From Bin80 sp965220365 (lineage in GTDB: Bacteria; Bacteroidota; Rhodothermia; Rhodothermales; Bin80), in the NCBI GenBank assembly GCA_965220365.1, contig OZ244823.1, forward strand, positions 2,046,001-2,110,000: a DNA stretch of 64,000 nt. Reading direction: 5' to 3'. Under the pieces are notes generated by a model, which was not told the DNA's origin, searched no databases, and was given only the letters and a program-made list of their open reading frames with translations. Shown piece after piece: positions 1 to 8,439 of this stretch (the stretch's first letter is position 1; each line of letters begins with the position of its first letter). Made by a program: the position numbers and the translations under genes.

Positions 1-492
1 GGGCCCTGATGAAACAGGGACAGGAAGACCTCAAAGGAACGAAGTATGACTGGTTAACCAATCCCGCCAACCTGTCTCGGAAGCAGAAACTGCGCTTTCA
101 GCAGTTGCGCACCAGTACGCGAAAGACGACCCGGGCATGGGCGATCAAGGAAATGGCCCAGCGGTTATGGCATTATGTGCATCCCACCTGGGCGCGCAAG
201 GGATAGAAGCGATGGTTGTCCTGGGCCATGAGATGTCGACTGGAGCCCATCAAGGCCGCCGCCAAAACCATCAAAAAACATCTGTGGGGCATCATCAATG
301 CAATCATCCTGAAGGTGAGCAATGGACCCGCGGAAAGCATCAACAGTCGAATCAAAACCGTCAAAATGCGCAGTCGAGGCTTTCGCAACAAACAACGGTT
401 TGCAAACGCCATTTACTTCCACCTGGGAGGACTTGATCTATACCCCGAAGGCGTTCAAAGATGAGTTTACCCACTGATAAAGGGGAAGAGCC
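1..492 (+). mobile_element. 3' part of a decayed ISL3-family insertion sequence
   Basis: The window opens inside an ISL3-type element. The coding remnant runs to position 464 and is followed by a right end at about 485-492 that reads GAAGAGCC. The reverse complement, GGCTCTTC, resembles the start of known ISL3-family inverted repeats. The left end lies outside the window, so neither the full repeat nor the target duplication can be checked. An in-frame stop in the transposase suggests the element is dead. Confidence 0.7.
3..464 (+). pseudogene. ISL3-family transposase, C-terminal part, interrupted by an amber stop
   Basis: Both halves are in one frame and are separated only by TAG at 204-206. 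The first half has the LKGTKYDWL and NPANLS segments. The second half has RLEPIK, the NGPAESINSRIKT segment and a final GGLDLYP. These match the order seen at the C-terminus of ISL3 transposases (DDE_Tnp_ISL3). Around the stop the expected protein would read straight through to the WAMRCRLEP stretch, so a single nonsense change explains the break. The gene is also truncated at its 5' side by the window edge. A functional transposase is unlikely unless the stop is suppressed. Confidence 0.8.
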
Positions 493-690
493 TTATTTTT
501 AAGTCTTTACAGAACAAGTAGTTACATCTTACAATCGTCATTGAATCTGGGCACCATCCGCTAATTTTGGCGCTTAGGGGCGCAAAACAGTCCACACTGG
601 TGATTTTGTATGCGTGGATGCACGGGTATGAGAATTTAGGGTGAGACGGGCCTTTGGGGCTTCACATTTATTGCGGGGACTGTTGCACAA

Positions 691-981
691 TCTTAATACA
701 CAATGGTGCATCGTGGAAATGCTGCTCTACCAATGTTCCATAGGAGCACGTCGATATACATCCACTAAGAGTAGTGCAAGGAGCGTCCTCATTCGGAGTG
801 GAAACCAAGCTTGCATACATGTACTCGCTAAGTTCAGGCGGGAGGTGTTTCCCGATTTAGAACTTGCAAAAACACTGGAAAGTTTGGAGTTGGGTTTCTA
901 GTTTGCTAGAATCATTCAACCCAGACGCAAATAATTCATACACTTTATATCAGTCCTTCGGAGTATTGATTTTGAATTAAG
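691..981 (+). repeat. Conserved leader, cassette 1
   Basis: This non-coding stretch is repeated at 2472-2742 and, more diverged, at 6798-7000, each time just upstream of a small peptide gene plus propeller gene. The part from about 800 to 960 is nearly identical between copies 1 and 2. It holds a stem-loop: TGGGT 891-895 with ACCCA 919-923 outside, and TTCTAG 896-901 with CTAGAA 906-911 around a TTTG loop inside. Copies 1 and 2 differ by single-base indels, so the overlapping 86-codon open frame here is not conserved as protein. It is probably a promoter and 5' leader. The 465-690 stretch before it shows nothing recognisable. Confidence 0.75.
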
Positions 982-1035
982 TTGAAGCGTCCTTATCTTG
1001 CCCGTGTCTATAACCAAAAGTTCTTCTATAATCCA

Positions 1036-1311
1036 ATGATGAATAGCAGATTCATTTATGCACTTGCAGGCGTATGCTGTGCGATTTTGTTTTTCGTGTT
1101 TACGGTATTACCGCGTTTAGATGTTGCTCAGGCATCTGGCGGTGAGCTTCTTAAATTCCGTGAGACCCATGGGCACGCTGGCTGTTTCTCATCTTGTGGG
1201 ACTCGTGTTTCCTGCAGTGGCGATTGTGATAGTGAACAGCAAGATTGCTGTTCGGCGGGAGCTGAAGCGGGTAGTTCCTGTCTATACTGCGGGGCAGTTG
1301 TAGTTGAATAG
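1036..1311 (+). CDS. Small Cys-rich membrane/exported peptide, cassette 1 (NVEALA-like)
   Basis: A 91-residue protein with an N-terminal hydrophobic segment (about residues 8-26), then LPRLDVAQASGG and a tail with eight cysteines spaced C-X3-C-X5-C-X3-C-X6-CC-X9-C-X2-C. The same spacing occurs in cassette 2. The layout recalls NVEALA-family peptides of Bacteroidota, which have a leader, a short conserved motif and a Cys-rich end, and are commonly found beside six-bladed-propeller proteins. The similarity is architectural; a family match is not proven. The start is ambiguous: ATG at 1036 or 1039, or an in-frame TTG at 982 that would add 18 residues rich in Lys/Arg. Its stop overlaps the TTG start of the next gene, so the two are probably translationally coupled. 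Confidence 0.7.
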   Translation: MMNSRFIYALAGVCCAILFFVFTVLPRLDVAQASGGELLKFRETHGHAGCFSSCGTRVSCSGDCDSEQQDCCSAGAEAGSSCLYCGAVVVE

Positions 1312-2371
1312 TACGCTGTACCGGATAGGTTTAATTGTCTGTGTGTTCTGGTTGGTATGTGCGTCAGCATGCCAGCCTTCGGGCCCCCGGTACCGCGTGG
1401 TGGAGTCGAATTTCGTGGAGTTTGAAGATCTCTTCACTCCCGTAGATACGGTTCGTTTTGACACCTCGGTGCTTATTGGTGGGATAAACTTTATAGATCT
1501 ATCTGACCAAGGGGAATTTCTGGTGACGGATGATATTACAAGAGCGTTGCACATCTTTACAGCTTCCGGCCGCCATGTCCGTACGATTGAGATCTCGCGG
1601 TGCAATCCAGAAGACGGTGGAGGACCGCTCAGTGCCCGCTTTCTAAGGAACGGTAGCATGATCGCTACTACACCAGGAGGAGTTTATGCTATCAATGCCG
1701 ACGGATCATGCAAGCAGCGACTCTTGGAACTACCTCCGAATCGTCCATCATTCTGTGAACGACAGGATACCGTCTATTTTTTGAATCCGTCGGCGAGGCC
1801 TCCATTGATCCATGCTTATTCTCCCAAGTCGGATACTGTACGGAATTATGCTCTGAGGGAACCCAAGTTTCCAAGGTCAGCCAGTATCAAGGGAGGTATT
1901 GAGGGACGAGAGATTACTTGCTTTGATCGGGGCATATTCTACCGTTATGCAGAAAGCAGTGACGGGGAGTCTCTATGGCCTAGGAGTTATCCTGTGATGC
2001 ATCAACCCATGGGTTACCGTCCGCCTGAACGGGATTTGGGCTCTCGAGGAATAAGCAATCTTACGTCTGAATTACAGGAACTCGCGCGCGAGTTCACTTA
2101 CTCAGATGGGATCTTTGAACTGGATGAGAATCACCGCATAGTGACGTTTCAGTATCCTACCGAAGTCAATATGAACATTGTAAGTATGGACACGGAGGCT
2201 AGTGTAAGTACGGCACTTGGTCCTGGTAAGTGGGTCAAGATGGCCAAGGATAGGCTTGTGTATTTCGTTGGGGATTACGAACAACTTCCGTCGGGTGAGA
2301 TGGGCAATAGGGTGCTTGAAGTCTGGCGATTTCATCCATTTGAGTCGTCATACTCCGAGACAATGAGGTGA
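1304..2371 (+). CDS. Six-bladed beta-propeller-type lipoprotein, cassette 1
   Basis: A 355-residue protein that starts with a lipoprotein signal: a hydrophobic stretch at residues 9-19 and a lipobox ending ASAC, with Cys23 as the lipidation site. The rest has repeated beta-rich units such as GEFLVTDD, LHIFTASGRHVRTIE and GVYAINADG, which resemble propeller blades of the 6-bladed (BF3764-like) type in Bacteroidota. No enzyme motif is visible, so a binding or structural role in the envelope is inferred. The TTG start overlaps the stop of the peptide gene (TTGAATAG), and the same overlap occurs in cassette 2. The function is unknown. Confidence 0.75.
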   Translation: MNSTLYRIGLIVCVFWLVCASACQPSGPRYRVVESNFVEFEDLFTPVDTVRFDTSVLIGGINFIDLSDQGEFLVTDDITRALHIFTASGRHVRTIEISRCNPEDGGGPLSARFLRNGSMIATTPGGVYAINADGSCKQRLLELPPNRPSFCERQDTVYFLNPSARPPLIHAYSPKSDTVRNYALREPKFPRSASIKGGIEGREITCFDRGIFYRYAESSDGESLWPRSYPVMHQPMGYRPPERDLGSRGISNLTSELQELAREFTYSDGIFELDENHRIVTFQYPTEVNMNIVSMDTEASVSTALGPGKWVKMAKDRLVYFVGDYEQLPSGEMGNRVLEVWRFHPFESSYSETMR

Positions 2372-2471
2372 GAATTCTCCCATTAAATTCTGCTGTTCCA
2401 GAAGAAGGAAACGCCTTTCCATGATGACGGTCAATATCTGTACCAGGATCTATACTAGGTGGGCAACTTCA

Positions 2472-2742
2472 TCTTAATGCACAATGGTGACATCGTGGAG
2501 GTGTCGTCCTACCAATTCTCTATAGGAGCGCGTTAATATGCATCCACTGAGAGTAGTGCAGGAAGCGTTTTCGTTCGGAATGGGAAACCAAGCTTGCATA
2601 CATGTACTCGCTAAGTTTGGGCGGGAGGTGTTTCCCAATTTAGAACTTGCAAAAACACTGGAAAGTTTGGAGTTGGGTTTCTAGTTTGCTAGAATCATTC
2701 AACCCAGACGCAAATAATTCATACACTTTTTATCAGTCCTTC
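2472..2742 (+). repeat. Conserved leader, cassette 2 (cut by IS66)
   Basis: Second copy of the cassette leader, closely matching 691-960. It keeps the stem-loop: TGGGT 2674-2678 with ACCCA 2702-2706, and TTCTAG 2679-2684 with CTAGAA 2689-2694. The copy is broken at 2742 by the IS66 element and resumes after 4770 for about 30 bases before the peptide gene. The bases from 2372 to 2471 hold nothing recognisable. Confidence 0.75.
2735..2742 (+). repeat. IS66 target-site duplication, left copy
   Basis: AGTCCTTC, exactly repeated at 4771-4778 on the other side of the element. Eight bases is the usual duplication length for IS66. Joining the flanks through one copy restores the uninterrupted leader of cassette 1 (around 953-960). 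Confidence 0.9.
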
Positions 2743-4770
2743 GTATCGGTACGAAAGCCCCATACGGCATAAATTCTGGTGATTCTGATTTTTCGATGTG
2801 AGATAGACGGTAAGGCGAGGGTAAGGGATGCATGATTGATGAGCGCTATGGGGTATTTGTCGCGTAGATTTTGCCTGTTCATCGGGGTTTTGGGGGATTT
2901 TTTCGGGTGGAGTATTTTGTGGAGGCGGTTTGGAGAAGAGTCTGGGATTTATCTTGTTTGTCGGGGATAAATTTGGGGAGGTTTTCCCGACAATTTCGTA
3001 TTTTTGTGCATGATGAATGACGCCACCAACCTTCCGTTTGATGTTTCCATTGAGCAACTGCTGAGCGCTGTGTTTGGCGAGGAGAATGCGGCGCGGGTCT
3101 GTGCATTGATGGGGCAGGTTGGGCCCGAAGGGGAGGAGATCATCATGCTTCTGATCCAAGAAATCCTTCAGAGGTGTGAGCAGATTCAGGAAAAGGATGA
3201 GATCATTAACTACCTGCGCCGCCAACTTTTTGGACAAAAGAGCGAGCGGTATATTGCCCCGAATCAGGCAGAACTATTCCCGGACTCTATGGAGCCGGAA
3301 CAGCCCCAGGCGGAGCCGAAGCAGGAGGTTGAACCGAAGGAACGCTCCCCGAAAAAGCCGCGGGTTCTTTTTACCCCGGAGCGGATCAAGGGGCTTCCCA
3401 TCAAGGTGATCGAGATTGATCCCGGGGGGGATCTATCTTCTCTGAAAAAGATCGGTAGCGAGGACCATTTCGTCCTTGACTTTCGCCCGGCTCGTTTGCG
3501 AGTCATCCACTACGTTCGGAATCAGTATGTTGATCCAGGGGATGCAGGTGCAGGGGTATTGACGGGGGATCTTCCCGCGGATGTACAGGGAAAACGCACG
3601 GGAACGGCGGATCTGTTGTCTCATGTGGTGGTCAACAAATATGTGGACCATGTTCCGATTACCCGCACCCAGAAGCAATTGTCCCGGTTGGGGGTTGATC
3701 TGCCCAAGTCCACGCTTACGGATTGGATTTCTCATGTTGCGAACGACCTGCGTTGCCTGTATAACCTTCAACGCGCTGCCGTACTCGAAAGCGGGTATCT
3801 TCAAGTGGATGAACCCCGCATTCCGGTGCGGGATTCTCTGAAGAGCAAGGAGTCGGGCAAGCATCATCTTGGCTATTTTTGGGCCTACTCGGCTCCGGGT
3901 TCCCGGTTGGTGTTTTTTGAGTATCAAAAAGGACGCTCCCGAGACGGGCCTTCGGCGATCCTGGCGAAGTATCAAGGACACTTACAGACCGATGCTTATT
4001 GTGTCTATGATCGATTGGGGGCCCTTGAAGGCGTTGTGCATTTCAATTGTGTGGCCCATTGTCGGCGGAAATTCGAGGTGGCGAACTCTTCGGCTCCTGG
4101 GCCGGCGGCGCGGGTTCTTTCGTTGTTCCAGCAGGCCTACGAGATCGAACGGGAGCTTCGCGAACGCGGTGCCTCGTCTGCGGAACGCAGACAGGAGCGT
4201 CAGCAGAAATCGGTGCCGATTTTCGAGAAGATCAAGACCATTCTGGAAACCACGACCGGGGTCTGCTCCCGTGCATGGAAGGAAGCGGTGTACTATACCT
4301 TGGTGCGTTGGGATAAGCTCACACGGTTCTTGGAGCACGGGGAGGTGGAAATTGATAGCAATCTCGTCGAAAATCGAATTCGCCCCATTGCCCTGGGCCG
4401 AAAAAACTATCTGTTTGCAGGCTCCCATGCGGCCGCGCAACGGGCGGCCATCCTGTACTCCTTACTGAACACCTGCCTCTTGCACGAGATTAATCCTATG
4501 CAGTGGCTGGTCGACGTACTCAAACGGATCCCCAAAACGGCCAACGAAGACCTCTGCCTGCTGCTGCCCCATCTCTGGAAGTCTGCCCCGGAACCCATCC
4601 TCGCCAAAGCCGCATAAATTGCGGTAGACTGCGAACTCCCCAAAACGTGCGTAACCGTCAACCCTGCCAAAACAGAATCAGATCGTGGTGTCCATGTCAT
4701 TCGCACGGAAGATACTGGGGCAGAGAACTTAGTACTGAGCGATTCGTACAGGGGATCTTCGTACTAATAC
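2743..4770 (+). mobile_element. Complete IS66-family element, single-transposase type
   Basis: The element is 2028 bp long. Its ends form an imperfect inverted repeat: GTATCGGTACGAA at 2743-2755 against the reverse complement of 4758-4770, 11 of 13 bases matching. Perfect 8-bp target duplications flank it. It carries only the large transposase gene. Accessory tnpA and tnpB of classic IS66 are absent, as in the ISBst12-like subgroup. The exact target duplication and intact transposase frame point to a recent insertion. It separates the conserved leader from the cassette 2 genes. Confidence 0.92.
3010..4617 (+). CDS. IS66-family transposase (TnpC type)
   Basis: A 535-residue DDE transposase. 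Near residues 70-80 is the LRRQLFGQKSER signature typical of IS66 after a short coiled-coil-like segment. The catalytic core follows, with candidate acidic residues in the GYLQVDEP and LQTDAYCVYD segments and in DSNLVENRIRP, then the family-typical LGRKNYLFAGS stretch and a short C-terminal domain. ATG at 3010 or 3013 is the likely start; a TTG at 3004 is also in frame. The gene is intact from start to stop, so the element could still move. Confidence 0.92.
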   Translation: MMNDATNLPFDVSIEQLLSAVFGEENAARVCALMGQVGPEGEEIIMLLIQEILQRCEQIQEKDEIINYLRRQLFGQKSERYIAPNQAELFPDSMEPEQPQAEPKQEVEPKERSPKKPRVLFTPERIKGLPIKVIEIDPGGDLSSLKKIGSEDHFVLDFRPARLRVIHYVRNQYVDPGDAGAGVLTGDLPADVQGKRTGTADLLSHVVVNKYVDHVPITRTQKQLSRLGVDLPKSTLTDWISHVANDLRCLYNLQRAAVLESGYLQVDEPRIPVRDSLKSKESGKHHLGYFWAYSAPGSRLVFFEYQKGRSRDGPSAILAKYQGHLQTDAYCVYDRLGALEGVVHFNCVAHCRRKFEVANSSAPGPAARVLSLFQQAYEIERELRERGASSAERRQERQQKSVPIFEKIKTILETTTGVCSRAWKEAVYYTLVRWDKLTRFLEHGEVEIDSNLVENRIRPIALGRKNYLFAGSHAAAQRAAILYSLLNTCLLHEINPMQWLVDVLKRIPKTANEDLCLLLPHLWKSAPEPILAKAA

Positions 4771-4778
4771 AGTCCTTC
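4771..4778 (+). repeat. IS66 target-site duplication, right copy
   Basis: AGTCCTTC, identical to 2735-2742. It is followed by GGAGGATTGATTTTGAATTA, the continuation of the leader seen at 961-980 in cassette 1. Confidence 0.9.
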
Positions 4779-4851
4779 GGAGGATTGATTTTGAATTAAA
4801 TTGAAGCATCCTTATCTTGCCCGTATCTATAACCAAAAGCTCTATAATCCA

Positions 4852-5124
4852 ATGATGAATAGTAGATTCATTTATGCACTTGCAGGCGTATGCTGTGCGA
4901 TTTTGATTTTCGTGTTTATGGTATTACCACGTTTGGATGTTGCTCAGGCATCTGGCGGTGAATCACTTCGATATGAAGAGGTTACGAATACTGGTTGCTT
5001 CTCACCTTGTAATACTTACCACTCCTGCGGCGGCGAGTGTGATAGTGAAAATGAAGAGTGCTGTTCGGCGGGAGCTGAAAAAGGTGGGTCATGTCTATAC
5101 TGTGAGGCAGTTGTAGTTGAATAG
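4852..5124 (+). CDS. Small Cys-rich membrane/exported peptide, cassette 2 (NVEALA-like)
   Basis: A 90-residue paralogue of the peptide at 1036. The hydrophobic segment and LPRLDVAQASGG junction are almost unchanged, while the stretch before the first cysteine differs. All eight cysteines are kept with identical spacing. This conservation of cysteines over a variable background suggests a disulfide-bonded or metal-binding tail. An in-frame TTG at 4801 is an alternative start. The stop overlaps the TTG start of the following lipoprotein gene. The IS66 insertion ends only about 80 bases upstream, so expression may now depend on that element. Confidence 0.7.
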   Translation: MMNSRFIYALAGVCCAILIFVFMVLPRLDVAQASGGESLRYEEVTNTGCFSPCNTYHSCGGECDSENEECCSAGAEKGGSCLYCEAVVVE

Positions 5125-6163
5125 TACGCTGTACCGGATAGGTTTAGTTGTCTATGTGTTCTGGTTGGTATGTGTATCGGCATGCCAGCCTTCAGAGCCT
5201 CGGTACCGTGTGGTGGAGTCAGACTTGATGGAGTTTGAAGATCTCTTCACTCCCGTTGATACGGTCCGTCTTGATGCTTCGGTGCTTGTTGGTGGGATAA
5301 ACTTTATAGATCTATCTGACCAAGGGGAATTTCTGGTGACGGATGATATCACGAGGTCGTTGCACATCTTCACGGCTTCCGGCCGCCATGTCCGCACGAT
5401 TGAGGTCTCTCGATGCAACCCGGAAGATGATGGGCGTTTGCGTAGCGCCCGATTTCTGAAGAGCGGTAGTATCATGGCTACCACGCCGTGGGGGGTTTAT
5501 GTCATCAATGCTGACGGATCGTGCAAACCGCGCTCTTTGGAACTACCGCCGAATCGTCCGTCATTCTGTGAACGACAGGATACGGTCTACATTTTGAGTC
5601 CTAGGACAAGACCTCCCCAGATCCATGCTTATTCTTTTGAGTCGGGAATTGTGCGGGATTATGATTTGAGGAAACCCAAATTTCCAAGAACAACGGATAT
5701 CAAGAGAGGCTACGAGGGGCGAGAAATTGCTTGCTTTGATCGGGGCGTGTTCTACCGCTACGCGGAAGGTAGCGATGGAGAGCCACTTTGGCCTGGAAGT
5801 GATCCTGTAGTGTTTCAGCCTATGTCCTATCGTCCACCCGAGCGAGACATTACTTCTCAAGGTAACGACCGTGGGTACGAATTGCAGAGGCTTGCGCGTG
5901 AGTTTACTTACTCAGATGGGATCTTTGAATTGGATGGGGACCATCGTATGGTGACATTTCAGTATCCCACCGAAGTCAACGTGAACATTGTGAATATGGA
6001 TACGGGGACCAGTGTGAGTACTGCAAAAGATCCCTACATAATTATTATGCTGGCTAGGAATGGACTCATATATACGTTAGGGGATTACGAACAACTTTCG
6101 TCGGGCAAGACAGGCAATAGGGTGCTTGAAGTCTGGCAATTTCACCCGTTTGAATCACCGTAA
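5117..6163 (+). CDS. Six-bladed beta-propeller-type lipoprotein, cassette 2
   Basis: A 348-residue paralogue of the protein at 1304, highly similar along its length, with lipobox ending VSAC and the acylated Cys at position 23. The blade-like repeats and the LAREFTYSDGIFELDG segment are conserved. Differences cluster in the middle and near the C-terminus, where loops of a propeller would lie. It starts with TTG inside the stop of the peptide gene. Its role is unknown; a surface-anchored partner of the Cys-rich peptide is an inference from the repeated pairing. Confidence 0.75.
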   Translation: MNSTLYRIGLVVYVFWLVCVSACQPSEPRYRVVESDLMEFEDLFTPVDTVRLDASVLVGGINFIDLSDQGEFLVTDDITRSLHIFTASGRHVRTIEVSRCNPEDDGRLRSARFLKSGSIMATTPWGVYVINADGSCKPRSLELPPNRPSFCERQDTVYILSPRTRPPQIHAYSFESGIVRDYDLRKPKFPRTTDIKRGYEGREIACFDRGVFYRYAEGSDGEPLWPGSDPVVFQPMSYRPPERDITSQGNDRGYELQRLAREFTYSDGIFELDGDHRMVTFQYPTEVNVNIVNMDTGTSVSTAKDPYIIIMLARNGLIYTLGDYEQLSSGKTGNRVLEVWQFHPFESP

Positions 6164-6254
6164 TCCAAGACACCGAGGTGAAAACTCCCTAGTAAATCTT
6201 TCCGTTTCCCAGTAGATGGACTATTGATACGATCTCTTTCTTCTGCAAAAGAAT

Positions 6255-6776
6255 ATGAAAAAGTTTGTCTGGTTTATTGGATCGTTTGTTGGCGCGATGG
6301 CGGTATGTCTCGTCGCTTGGTGGTTGATTGTGCTTCAAGCGGCTACGCCAGAGAGTAATTTCACTGGCTCTGCTGACACACTGCTTTTGGATATGCAGTT
6401 TCCGGTGGCTAATCTAACGGATGCGTTGAGTGGTGAACCAGTGACATTGACGCAGGCCTCATTAGCAGATGCTGTAGTCATCATCCTTGGGGGCGTTGGC
6501 TGCTCGCGCGACCAAGTGGAAGTACTCAAATGGTGGAATGAAAATAAGCTAGCAGCAGACTCAATTGGGCTGGGCATAATGACTCTGTATGCTGATCCAT
6601 TAATGGGCGTGGAGGTTAGTCGGCATGAATCGCTGTTATTGAGGAGGGCCAGCGAAGTAGATTTTCCGGCTTTGGTGTACGAAGGCGAGGAGTTCAATCC
6701 CCGATCTATGGGTATCCAGACTCCTCAAACGGTGCGTGTAAAAGATGGTCGCATCGTGGAGATATTGCGTTATTAA
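6255..6776 (+). CDS. Membrane-anchored thioredoxin-fold-like protein
   Basis: A 173-residue protein with one N-terminal transmembrane segment (about residues 7-29). A periplasmic part follows that resembles a redoxin fold: a strand ILGGVGCS with a single cysteine, a helix, a strand MTLYADP, and a TPQTVRVKDGRIVEIL ending typical of TlpA-like proteins. The second cysteine of a CXXC motif is missing, so a disulfide oxidoreductase role is uncertain. It lies 91 bases after the cassette 2 propeller gene in the same direction and may belong to that unit. A degraded sequence resembling its start occurs after cassette 3 (about 8440-8517). Confidence 0.6.
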   Translation: MKKFVWFIGSFVGAMAVCLVAWWLIVLQAATPESNFTGSADTLLLDMQFPVANLTDALSGEPVTLTQASLADAVVIILGGVGCSRDQVEVLKWWNENKLAADSIGLGIMTLYADPLMGVEVSRHESLLLRRASEVDFPALVYEGEEFNPRSMGIQTPQTVRVKDGRIVEILRY

Positions 6777-6797
6777 TCCTAGGGAGGATACGTTAGC

Positions 6798-7000
6798 ACC
6801 ACATCCAGTAAGGGTGCAAGGGGCGTTCTTATTCAGAATGGGCAATTAAGATGCCATATACGCATTCGGGGATCTGGATGGAAGATTTCCCCAATTCGTA
6901 GTCGGTCTTTCATCCGTCAGAATTTTTCGGCCCAGGGCGAAAATAATTCATGGAATTTTCATCAGATCTTCGGATTATTGATTTTGAATTAGGTCGAAAT
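6798..7000 (+). repeat. Diverged leader, cassette 3
   Basis: A weaker third copy of the leader. It shares the ATCCA..AAGGGTGCAAGG.GCGTTC stretch, the AAATAATTCAT segment and the CTTCGGA..ATTGATTTTGAATTA block that precedes the peptide genes in copies 1 and 2. The stem-loop seen in the other two copies is degraded here. Confidence 0.6.
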
Positions 7001-7035
7001 ACCCGACATTGTCTACGACCACATAAAAACTCTAC

Positions 7036-7289
7036 AATCTGAATAACAGGTTCGATTATGCACTCGCAGGTGCATGTTATGCAGTTTTGATTTGTATATT
7101 CGTGCTCTTACCACATCTAGATATTGTTCAGGCATCCGGTGGCTCATCTCTACGGCACAAAAAGACTGAAAAATATTCGCTGCTTTTCACCCTTTGAAAC
7201 TTATATTTCCTGCAGCGGTGAATTTAATAGCGAAAATGAAAATTGCTGTTCGACGGGAGATGGAAAAGGTGGTTCCTGTCTATAGTGTA
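7036..7289 (+). pseudogene. Decayed Cys-rich peptide gene, cassette 3
   Basis: The paralogue of the peptides at 1036 and 4852 is still recognisable as YALAGACYAVLI and QASGG, but it is broken in three ways. The ATG start has become CTG (around 7038). The frame shifts in the region before the first cysteine (about 7170-7185). The TAC codon between the last two cysteines has become TAG (about 7282). In the corrected frame two further cysteines are replaced by Phe, so only five of the eight remain. The downstream propeller gene is intact. No functional peptide is expected. Confidence 0.75.
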
Positions 7290-7301
7290 AGGGAGCTGTG
7301 G

Positions 7302-8396
7302 TTGCATAATACGTTTCATAGGATAGGCTCGGTTGTCTGTGTCTTCTGGTTGGTATGTATCTCAGCATGCCAGTTTTCGGGTCCCCGGTACCGCGTAGTG
7401 GAGTCGGACGTCATGGAGTTCGAAGATCTCTTCACTCCCATAGACACGATTCGTTTTGATGCTTCGGTGCCTATTGGCAGATTTACCTTTTTGGATCTAT
7501 CTGACCGGGGCGAATTTCTGGTGACGGATTTTCCGAGGGGAGTGTTGCATATCTTCACAGCTTCTGGTCGTCATGTACGCACGTTCGAGATCGAATTCTC
7601 GCAGTGCGACCCGAAATATAGCGGGAGATCACTATCTGCACGATTTCTGAAGAGGGGAGGAATGATCGTAACTACGTATCGGGAAATCTATGTCCTCAAT
7701 GCAGATGGATCATGTAAACAGCAACTCTTACAGCGATTCTCGGAGGTAATGCCCAGTTATCCATCATTCTGTGAACGACAAGACACGGTCTACTTTATGA
7801 ATCATGAGAGAAGGATTCCCCAGATCTATGCCCATTCCCTTGAATCGGGTATCGTGCGAGATTATAATCTCAGGAAACCCAGGTTTCCAGTATCAACCGC
7901 TGCGGAGATGGGCGATACGGGCTATACGGGGCGACAGATCGCCTGCTTTGATCATGGAATATTCTATCGTTATCCAGAGAGTAGTGATGGGGAGCCTCTA
8001 CGGCCAGGGAGCGATCCAGTGCTATTTCAGCCTATGTCCTATCGTCCCCCCGAGCGAGATGGGACTGCTCAAAAATGGGATAGTCTCAGGTCTCAACTAC
8101 AGGAACTTGCACGCGAGTTCACTTACTCAAATGGAATCTTTGAACTGGATGAAAACCACCGTATGGTGACGTTTGGGCATCCTACCGGAGCCAATATGAA
8201 CATCGTGAATATGGACACAGAGACTGGCATAAGTACTACGGATGATCAAAGTATGGACATTGTGTTAACCAAGAAAGGGCTCATGTATACGTTGGGGGAC
8301 CGTGAGCTGCTTCCATCTGGTGAGACGGGCAATAGAACGCTTGAAGTTTGGCAGTTCTATCCATTTAGGTCGTCGCGCTCCGAGACTCGGAGGTGA
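7302..8396 (+). CDS. Six-bladed beta-propeller-type lipoprotein, cassette 3
   Basis: A 364-residue paralogue of the proteins at 1304 and 5117. The chosen TTG start at 7302 aligns with the TTG starts of both paralogues and places the lipobox (ISAC) cysteine again at residue 23. The open frame extends upstream to 7194, but that part runs through the decayed peptide gene in another frame and has no signal peptide logic. It is more diverged than copies 1 and 2, with small insertions such as in the FEIEFSQCDPK region. It remains open although its peptide partner is lost. Confidence 0.75.
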   Translation: MHNTFHRIGSVVCVFWLVCISACQFSGPRYRVVESDVMEFEDLFTPIDTIRFDASVPIGRFTFLDLSDRGEFLVTDFPRGVLHIFTASGRHVRTFEIEFSQCDPKYSGRSLSARFLKRGGMIVTTYREIYVLNADGSCKQQLLQRFSEVMPSYPSFCERQDTVYFMNHERRIPQIYAHSLESGIVRDYNLRKPRFPVSTAAEMGDTGYTGRQIACFDHGIFYRYPESSDGEPLRPGSDPVLFQPMSYRPPERDGTAQKWDSLRSQLQELAREFTYSNGIFELDENHRMVTFGHPTGANMNIVNMDTETGISTTDDQSMDIVLTKKGLMYTLGDRELLPSGETGNRTLEVWQFYPFRSSRSETRR

Positions 8397-8439
8397 AAAC
8401 TCTTCGAGGCTCTTCGCTTTTGTGAGTGGTGAATTATTT

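Noticed and set aside
641..901. 86-codon open frame in the cassette 1 leader
   Set aside because: The repeated copy at 2472-2742 has single-base indels that break the frame, so it is not conserved as protein.
1121..1303. Open frame inside the peptide gene of cassette 1
   Set aside because: Overlaps the Cys-rich peptide in another frame and does not repeat with conserved sequence in cassette 2.
2719..3237. 172-codon frame on the minus strand at the IS66 left end
   Set aside because: Runs across the element boundary and opposite the transposase; no motif. A shadow frame.
7194..7301. N-terminal extension of the cassette 3 propeller
   Set aside because: It reads through the decayed peptide gene out of frame and would bury the lipobox. 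The TTG at 7302 matches the paralogues.
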